From Venturia oleaginea (lineage: Eukaryota; Ascomycota; Dothideomycetes; Venturiales; Venturiaceae), in NCBI GenBank assembly GCA_013176395.1, contig JABMLP010000017.1:310001-374000 (forward strand): a stretch of DNA of 64,000 bases, given 5' to 3'. The position numbers were made by a program, and so were the translations under genes. The notes below the pieces were generated by a model. It was given only the letters and a program-made list of their open reading frames with translations. It made no database searches and had not been told where the DNA came from. Shown piece by piece: positions 57,226 to 64,000 of this stretch; the stretch's first letter is position 1, and each line of letters starts with the position of its first letter.

Positions 57226-57918
57226 GATATTGTGTATATATTGTCGGATAGATCCCGCTGGTTTCCTGTATTGGCCAGCATTGTACACAAGATCCTCGAT
57301 TAGATTGTTTTCCTTAGCCGTTGGTTGAAGCATTTTCTGCCTTTGATTCCACGAACTTGGCTGTGCAATATCTGTCTCTATGCTCGAGATTGATATTACT
57401 GTATTCCCCGTAATTTGGTTATGCACAATTGCTACTATGTAGAAATTCAGTGGAATCGAACTCGTAAAACTTTATAACCCGATTTGAGCTCCTTTTTGGA
57501 GAGACTTGAATTGGAGAGTACTAATACAGATCTCACTTGTGTGAGGATAATGGTAGAAATCTTCAAGAATTTACTTATCCCGGCCTCTACTTTTGAAATC
57601 CATAAGTCACGTGTAGGTCCATTTTCAGTCAACCTTTGACTGTTGGAATTTTGGCTTCTCTGTTACCTCGACCTCACTCATCGCCATCGATCAAGACTCC
57701 TACAGACTTTTCTACTTTTAGATCCAGTCAATCTATCGACTCGATGCCATGTTTTCAGCCTCACTGACTTTGCTTAAGATAATGCAGTAAAAGTCCGAAA
57801 TCTCCTGCGGCCCTTGAATAGGAATATGTAAACAGACGAGCTTCGTCTCTACGTCTATCGCCATCACTCTAATTCCAATGTCACATACATAGCAGATCCA
57901 AAGAAGCATGAGCACACC
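57226..57918. other. Convergent 3' flanks; no gene
   Basis: Spacer between two 3' ends. Short frames only. Confidence 0.4.
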
Positions 57919-59225
57919 TCACATCTTGATAACGCCTGCCAAGAAGCCACCGCTCACGATGCCATGCAAAAGCTGATGCGCAATAGCAGTCTTCGGTGGT
58001 AACCTCAAGCCGCCCTCCTTATATTCCGGACCAGCCTCCTCGCCTAGCCCGCTTGTACCTACCCTCAAGGCCTCCCTAACCTCCTGAGCAGTAAACCACT
58101 TCGCATCCTCCAACTCAGCATCATGACCTAGATGGATCTTCTCACCCTCGGGTGTGGCCTGTCCTACGGCCCCAATCATCAGGTTCGCCGGATATGGCCA
58201 TGGCTGCGTTGAGTGAATGACAACGCGTCCAAGATGCACGCCTGATTCCTCCCATACTTCACGACGAACGGCTTCTTCGACTGATTCTGCGGGCTCAAGA
58301 AAACCGGCAAGGGTTGAGTACCAGTGTGGAGGCCAGCGCTTCTGGCGTCCGAGGAGGATTTTGGAACCGTCTGAGCTCACGACAGCCATGATGACTGTTG
58401 GATCTGTACGTGGGAAGCTGACGTTTGAGACACCTTTTCTTGTTGCGCAGGAGGGACGATCATAAGGTGTATTTGGCGTTGTGACTGTTGCGCCTGGCAA
58501 AGGGTTCATGTCAGTTGGTGGACAAGATCTCTTCCAACCGCCGTCTATGGAGAGTGTTGGTTGGCCGCACTGGGCGCAGAAGGGATTTCTTGAGTTCCAG
58601 TCAAGCATGTGTCTAGCTTCGGCATAGATGGCTGCTTGTCTTGCTTCCAATGAGAGGTTGTTGCGGCCTTCGGCGAAGGTCAGGCCTTGTTCTTTGACCG
58701 AAGCTATCAGTTTCTCGGCTTCGGCTGCTATGCTATTCTTTGGTGTAATGTCCAGAGCAAAATATGGTGCGCCTTTATAGGCATCTTTGTAGACTAGACC
58801 TTCTATCCGTTCGTCCAGACCAAGGAAGAGAAGTTGTGGTATGTAGGAGCTTGAGTTGAATTCCTTGATGACATCTATCTCTTCTTTCTCGTACGGGTCT
58901 GCTCCAATGAGAGGTTCGACTTCTTTGTATTTAACCAGCGCTAGCTCTGAAGGAGTCTTTGTAAGAGGATTGAGCTTGTCGAAGAGGAGGAAAGAGGTTG
59001 AGGGATGCTTGAGAGCGGCTGTTAGGAAGGCATGGTCGGTCCTGAGAAAGGAAACGCGGTTCAACGGCGATCCTAGATATTATCAGTGTATGAATATTGG
59101 CTTTTCCCTCATGGTATGTTACCAGAGAAGTAATTGGCCACTTCCTTGCCAAACTTTCGGGACAACATCGAGTCCAATTCTGAGAGATGGGCCTGGGGAA
59201 GGTCGGGATCAGGTAATCGGGGCAT
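57919..59225 (-). CDS. NPY1: NADH pyrophosphatase Npy1 (Nudix hydrolase)
   Basis: Two exons (59225–59123, 59072–57919) flank a 50-bp intron (GTAACA…TCTAG) and encode 418 aa. The N-terminal NUDIX-like domain runs MPRLPDPDLPQAHLSELDSM … RVSFLRTDHAFLTAALKHPS. A zinc ribbon starts NPFCAQCGQPTLSIDGGWKR with two further Cys after a long loop, and is followed by SFPRTDPTVIMAVVS. The Nudix box GFLEPAESVEEAVRREVWEE SG fits GX5EX7REUXEEXGU. HSTQPWPYPANLMIG is the SQPWPFP-type motif that defines NADH diphosphatases. These enzymes cleave NADH, and decap NAD-capped RNA in relatives; yeast Npy1 is peroxisomal. The C-terminus GVIKM is not a classical PTS1. It is divergent from COG2. Confidence 0.92.
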
Positions 59226-59452
59226 AGTCTAAATATGTGTGTGATATCTCGAAGGAAAATGAAGAGCAAATGAAGGTAGAAGGGCTCTGCAATATCAATT
59301 TGTTACAGTTTAACGGGTAAAGGAGAGGATGATATTCCCATCGCTAATCTTCGAGGCGTTTGTCACAATTGTCATCGCGGCTTGTTTCCGTTGTCGCCAA
59401 AGCACTATCGAGTTCCACCATCCTTATGCTCAGTGAGAACACTATACGCGCA
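59226..59452. promoter_or_regulatory. Shared divergent promoter of Npy1 and COG2 genes
   Basis: A 227-bp region lies between the two start codons. No TATA box is obvious. Both genes begin with short first exons. Confidence 0.5.
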
Positions 59453-60379
59453 ATGAGTGGCTTCTATGTTAGTAGCAGACTCAAACTATACACACAACTC
59501 TAACATAACCAGCTCAATACTCCTGACTCCCGCTCGGATGATTCCCTCTCCCACCGCACCTCCAATATCTCCGACGACGATGACCTAGATAATCTGCCAT
59601 ATCCTACTCCTCTACCGCGCTCGGCCTTCCTTTCCCCTCAATTCAATGCCTCTACATATCTTTCGACTCTCCATAATCGGCATCAGACTCTTTCCGATCT
59701 ACGCGCCGAATTGCGCACGCGTTCCCAAACTCTGGCCAAAGAACTACTAGATCTGGTGAATAATGAATATCAAGCTTTCCTGACCCTTGGGAGCGATTTA
59801 CGGGGCGGTGAAGAGAAAGTGGAAGAGGTCAGAGTTGGAGTTCTTGGATTTGTGAAAGGTGTCGGTGGGGTCAAAGAAGCTGTCGTGGCCCGGAAAGAGG
59901 CTGTGGCTGGCTTAGTCAAGGAGAGGGAGAAGGTCAGAAGCGAGAGGGAATTCGCACTGAGCTTGGTGGAGATACACACTAGAATTGGTGAGCTGGAAGA
60001 AGGATTGGCCGTCACGAGCCATGGAGCAACAGAGGAAGAGATGAGCGATGAGGAAAGCGATGAGGATGAGGACGCAGACGATGAAGGCGGCCAAACTGTC
60101 TTAGGCGTGGGCAGATTGGAAAGACTTGTGCACTCCCACCTTAGCATCCTCCAACTCATGGAAGCAACCGACCCTACACATCCTTTCCTCGTCAAGCAAG
60201 AAGAAAGACTCATGCGCATTAAGAACACACTCCTGCTCGATCTGGGCACATCGCTCAAACAGGCAAAATCAATTGGTCTTCCGGCAAAGAGCAAGTTACT
60301 CAGAATTGTATCGTTATATGGCGCAATGGATGAAGCCAAAGAGGCCATCAAAGTGCTAAAAGACACTTCGACAAAATGA
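59453..60379 (+). CDS. COG2: Conserved oligomeric Golgi complex subunit 2 (COG2)
   Basis: A 15-nt first exon (59453–59467, MSGFY), an intron GTTAGT…CTAACATAACCAG, and exon 59513–60379 give 293 aa. The N-terminal COG2 region is clear: FLSPQFNASTYLSTLHNRHQ, TLSDLRAELRTRSQTLAKEL and LLDLVNNEYQAFLTLGSDLR, then GGEEKVEEVRVGVLGFVKGV. Coiled-coil helices follow, with an acidic insertion (EEEMSDEESDEDEDADDEGG). The C-terminal LERLVHSHLSILQLMEATDP and LPAKSKLLRIVSLYGAMDEA are conserved in fungal COG2. The COG complex tethers intra-Golgi retrograde vesicles. Length suits short fungal forms. The only uncertainty is the tiny first exon. Confidence 0.88.
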
Positions 60380-60557
60380 CCTCGACATTCGGACCGTTCC
60401 CTCCTTGCAATAATCAATGGGATCCATCCATCCCGCTCATGGATCGGTGGCTCTACAATCTGAGAATTGGCCATCGCGCTCCACATTTCCCCAGGTCTGG
60501 AAGGAAGAAGCTCACTTCGATTCCCCCTTAATATTACCCACCAAAAGCTTAGGGAAA

Positions 60558-60887
60558 TCAGCGTACGAGGAAATATGAATATGGGAGAATGGTACTCACA
60601 ACTGGCTGCTTGTTCGAGAAGTTTGGCACATCTCCAAAGACGACAGTGCCTTCTGCCTCAACCGCTTTACCGACCTGTTCCGCATTCTCAAAGATGAGTG
60701 TAGCTTGGACGCTGTATTGCGGCTTCGCACCGTCGGGGCCAGGTTGGAATTCGATAACGGACCATGATTGCATGCCATGGGCTCCAAAATGCTTTCCGAC
60801 CAAGGGCATATGTTTGGAAAGGTAGTAATCCATGTCGAATGTGGCATCGGCCTCATTTGGATAAAGAACGGTGCACGCTATTGTCAT
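60558..60887 (-). CDS. EthD-domain protein, 109 aa
   Basis: Single exon. The start MTIACTVLYPNEADATFDMD then YYLSKHMPLVGKHFGAHGMQ matches the EthD fold (dimeric alpha/beta barrel): a beta strand, then YYxxxHMPL. QYSVQATLIFENAEQVGKAV and GDVPNFSNKQPVV complete it. EthD proteins are small stand-alone enzymes or accessory proteins named from ether degradation; in fungi most have no assigned substrate. It converges on COG2 with 178 bp between stops. Confidence 0.85.
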   Translation of the reverse strand: MTIACTVLYPNEADATFDMDYYLSKHMPLVGKHFGAHGMQSWSVIEFQPGPDGAKPQYSVQATLIFENAEQVGKAVEAEGTVVFGDVPNFSNKQPVVSTILPYSYFLVR

Positions 60888-61720
60888 TCTGGCGGTGGTA
60901 TGAAGGGCAGCTTAGTTGTAGTCGTGTGGTCAAGGTCAATTGAAGTGTAAGACAGGAGATCAAAGGGTCTTTGTTTAATGTGAAGATGCTGGATGTGAGT
61001 ACAGTGGAGGTATTGCCAGCCTTTAAACCCGAAGGCAGGACCCCGTTTCTCGTTTCTACGAGGTGGGATGTGACACTTTCCCCGCTACCAGTGCGGAGAT
61101 ATTACCTTCATAGCGTCCGGTGGAAGGGAGGGAAGTGATGACGAAGCGGAACCACTTATCCTTAGTTCTGGCGCTAGAGCGGATGGGGAGGAGACATGGG
61201 TCAGAATAGTAATTGGATGCTTGTTGGAGTTGAGCGAGGCTGAGAAATAATTAGATAGGGTAGCTGTTCTCCCAGTTGGGCAACTTAGACGTGGGTCATC
61301 AGCGCCGAGCATGTTCGTACTGAGAAAGAAATGTTCATGTGGAGCTCCAGCTGCGTTGACTAAAAACATCGGAGAGGTTTTGGTGGCTCGTGATGGCTTG
61401 TGAGGATGCTACTTTCCGTGCAATTTTTGTATTCGATGGAGAGAGATAGACGTCAGGCTGCAGAACAGCAACACAAACGCAGTAGCTTCGTCAATTGGTT
61501 ATGTCTCTAGGTAAATCCAAACCCTTGTAGATTCGTTTGGCCAATGAAGAATCTCCATCGAGAAGGCTGAATACCTCGGCTCAAAGACCTTCAGAGGGGG
61601 AACGTCGCTTAAACAGCGACAACCTTTGACAAAACGTTTGTGTAACCGCTCAGCAAAAAGAACTGTGGAATTTTGAGTGTTGTATCATAGAAGGGAAGAA
61701 AAATCAAAGAGCTTGGAATC
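60888..61720. other. Divergent promoters of EthD and enoyl-CoA hydratase-like genes
   Basis: A 94-codon minus frame (61085–61369) has no motif and is rejected as a gene. Nothing else is seen. Confidence 0.4.
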
Positions 61721-62694
61721 ATGGCAAGATACACCGACGTTATCGTAGAGGTGAAGGGACAGATAGGCACGATCAAGGTAAGATACGATACGACGAACCC
61801 AATCATTCACCATTTGCATGTAGACAAGGCTATTCTAATACGATGAAATGAATAGTTGAACAGACCTAAACAACTCAACTCATTCGGTGGTAACCTTATG
61901 CTGGATACTATTGCTGCCTTTCGAGAATTGGATAACCACCCAGATACAGTCTTCACCGTCCTCACAGGTGAAGGACGCTTCTTCAGCGCAGGCGCAGACG
62001 TCAAAGCCGTCAACTCCCAAGAAAATCCCACCTTCGCAAACGATGCGGAGAAAAAATTATTCTTCCTCGCTCGATTCACTGCCGGTAGGCCCGAATTCCC
62101 TCTAGTCTACTTAATAATCCCTAAATCAATCACATCACGTGGCTAACAAATCTCCCAGCCCTAGAATTAATGCGCACCCTAATCGACCACCGCAAAGTCT
62201 TCGTCCTCGCGCTCAACGGTCCGGGCGTAGGCGGTGGGGCAGTTTGGTTCCAAGGCATCGCAGACATCGTCCTCGCCTCAAGCACAACTTACCTCCAAGT
62301 CCCCTTCAACGCCCTCGGTCTTGTGCCCGAAAATGGTTCCGCACTCTCCTTCTCCCAGCACATGGGAATTCATCGCGCCAATGATTTTCTCATGTTTGGG
62401 CGGAAATTGAGTGTGCAGGAATTGGAGAGTTGGGGAATGGTTAATCGGATTTTCCCTGTTGATGGATTTCATGGGAAAGTTCAGGCGTTTTTGGAAGAAC
62501 AATTATCTGTTAATGATGGGAAGAGTATGATGGAGACCAAGAGGTTGCAGAACTCTCCTTTGAGGGAGGGAAGGATGATGGCGGTTTACGAAAGTGTTGA
62601 TGCGCTTGCGGAGAGGTTTGTCGAGGATGCGCCTAAGAAGAGGTTTGAGGCTAAGAAAAGGGAGTTGGAGGAGAAGAGCAAGGCGAAGATATAG
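61721..62694 (+). CDS. Enoyl-CoA hydratase/isomerase family protein (Eci1-like), probably peroxisomal
   Basis: Three exons (61721–61777, 61856–62084, 62159–62694) join in phase to 273 aa; intron 2 has a GGCTAACA branch site. Crotonase-fold motifs are visible: KLNRPKQLNSFGGNLM, FTVLTGEGRFFSAGADVKAV (first oxyanion-hole strand), VLALNGPGVGGGAVWFQGIA (second oxyanion-hole Gly) and PFNALGLVPENGSALSFSQH. The last has the Glu position (PENGS) used in delta3-delta2 isomerases. The chain ends SKAKI; AKI is an accepted PTS1 variant, so peroxisomal import is likely. With Fat1-like and Npy1-like genes nearby this fits beta-oxidation of unsaturated fatty acids. Hydratase versus isomerase activity cannot be settled by eye. 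Confidence 0.85.
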
Positions 62695-63188
62695 GAGCAT
62701 GTGTATTTTGAGACGCATGGAGATTTGTTTGCAGCATGTGTGGTACGATGAGTTCATTCGATGACAAGTCTTCAACTTCTAGCATCTCGATGTGAATCAC
62801 AAAACTTGTTTCTGCCCCTCTCCAACATACTCTTTCATCGACGTTCTCATCGATAAGATCTTGGTTCATCGCATCGTACGCGGCCCACATACCTTGAGCT
62901 TGTTGGAAAAGCAAACATACTGCTCTAGTTGAACTTCGTCCATTATGTGCGTGAACCTTGATTTGATTGAAGTCGTGGTATTGAAGTTGAATATTTGGAT
63001 TAGGTTGAAAGGCACTGCCGCTATCCTGAAAAGTGGCGGCAAATCAATACTCCCGAGACCATCTCACGGCACTTGCCGTTTGGGCGTGCGACTAAGCCAT
63101 TGTATTAGTCTTGGGGGCATTATCTCACCATTGGCTCCCCGACTTCACCATCCCTCAATACCTAATTCAGTAATACCATTCCGAGGAT
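62695..63188. other. Intergenic; no gene seen
   Basis: Short frames only, including the promoter of the last gene. Confidence 0.4.
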
Positions 63189-64000
63189 ATGCCTACAACA
63201 CTGAGAACACGTCAAATCAGCGAAGAGCAGCACCCCCTGGTCAACAATCGCGACTCCTTGTCCTCCGACACTTCCGGCTCGCATGAACTCGACGACTTCG
63301 ACGTAGAAGAGGCTTACAAACATACTGCCCTTTCACCCACACAAAGGAGACGGAGCCAATCGCTTTCAACTCTAATTCCCTGGCGAGCTGGGAGGCACAG
63401 TAAATGGCTTGGGGGACCGTGGAAATGGATCCGCCTGTTGAAACGGTGCTCTCTTTTCCTTGCCATATTTCTGCTCGCATATGTCATCTTTACGCCTATA
63501 CTATGGCCGAGTTACCTGCGAAGACCTGCGCACTATTCGGGGAAGAATGATAAGAGCGAGAAAGTCTTCATTGCGGCCAACATTGTGGACGAAGAGTTGA
63601 TAAAAGGAGAATGGGGCAAACGCGTCGCGGATCTTGTCAAGCTGCTAGGAAAGGACAATGTCTATTTCAGTGTTTATGAAAATGATAGCGGGCAGAAGAC
63701 GAAGGATGCTCTTCTAGGCTTGAAAGCAAGGGTGGAATGTGAGTTCGCGTTTTGCTGCTAAACGCTCCGAAGAGCTTCACTGACTAGTTCAAATAGGCAA
63801 TTCATCTATCGTTTCCGGACACATTGATCTCGAACATTTCCCCTCCATACAAATCCTCCCCAACGAACGCCGTATAAAACGAATCGAGTACCTTTCTGAA
63901 GTCCGTAATAAAGCCATTGAGCCTCTCACTTCAGGTTCAACCGGCATGCACTTTGATAAAATACTATTCATAAATGATGTAATCTTTTCTCCCAAAGATG
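63189..64000 (+). CDS. GT69 alpha-1,3-mannosyltransferase Cmt1-like (5' part only)
   Basis: Exon 1 (63189–63738) and the start of exon 2 (63797 to the window end) join in phase across a 58-bp intron (GTGAGT…AATAG). A Ser/Thr-rich cytosolic tail is followed by one membrane anchor, CSLFLAIFLLAYVIFTPILW (about 88–108), giving type II Golgi topology. The lumenal part has KVFIAANIVDEELIKGEWGK, VYFSVYENDSGQKTKDALLG, VECNSSIV, EYLSEVRNKAIEPL and KILFINDVIFSPKD. These are the hallmarks of the cryptococcal mannosyltransferase 1 (GT69) family, with FINDV as its metal-binding DxD-like region. The 3' end is outside the window. Confidence 0.88.

Noticed and set aside
61085..61369. 94-codon minus-strand frame between EthD and the hydratase-like gene
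   Set aside because: It lies in a region expected to hold two divergent promoters and shows no recognisable features.

Overview
The window is nuclear DNA of a filamentous ascomycete (Pezizomycotina). The reasons are short GT–AG introns of mostly 50–60 bp, several with CTAAC-type branch sites, genes on both strands with small spacers, and clear fungal orthologues. Protein flavour suggests Leotiomycetes or a close relative, but that is inference from memory of the families and was not tested.

Layout. (1) 1–12.5 kb is an accessory, transposon-rich block. It holds one intact and several broken members of the fungal LPxExRxxIYxY family (2EXR/DUF7730-like), a small acidic protein gene, a candidate solo LTR, and three different Fot1/pogo-type TA-target DNA transposons (two internally deleted, one near full length with one frameshift). 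(2) 13–15.8 kb is a conserved divergent pair: mitoribosomal protein mL57 and histone acetyltransferase Rtt109. (3) 17–25.3 kb mixes an unrecognised, apparently frameshifted gene, an intact multi-exon cellulose-synthase-like GT2 glycosyltransferase, a RapZ-like gene with a frame break, and a flavin monooxygenase pseudogene. (4) 26–39.1 kb holds an intact 8-cysteine small secreted protein, an AIF/FSP1-like oxidoreductase, a Ser/Thr-rich tail-anchored small protein, a J-domain remnant, mitoribosomal uS8m, an unnamed Pro-rich conserved protein, a wrecked NCS2 purine permease, a second small secreted protein with a broken signal peptide, and a four-TM MARVEL-like protein. (5) 39.7–46.7 kb has tandem repeats and a large conserved cytosolic protein. 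(6) 46.7–48 kb is a Tc1-type (DD34E) transposon. (7) 51.5–64 kb is a dense core block: CAF-1 subunit Cac2, a Fat1-type very-long-chain acyl-CoA synthetase, Npy1-type NADH pyrophosphatase, COG2, an EthD-domain protein, an enoyl-CoA hydratase/isomerase ending in a possible PTS1, and the 5' part of a GT69 Cmt1-like mannosyltransferase.

Themes. Housekeeping genes are intact, while accessory genes and transposases are repeatedly broken. The in-frame stops mostly sit where a single C-to-T change in CAA, CAG or CGA would make them. Three neighbouring genes (Fat1-like, Npy1-like, Eci/Ech-like) fit peroxisomal fatty-acid metabolism. The most striking unlisted pattern is that three otherwise different pogo-class transposons carry the same positional grammar in their inverted repeats: ACGT at the tip, GCCAC at nt 22–26, and a second GCCA exactly 17 bp further in.
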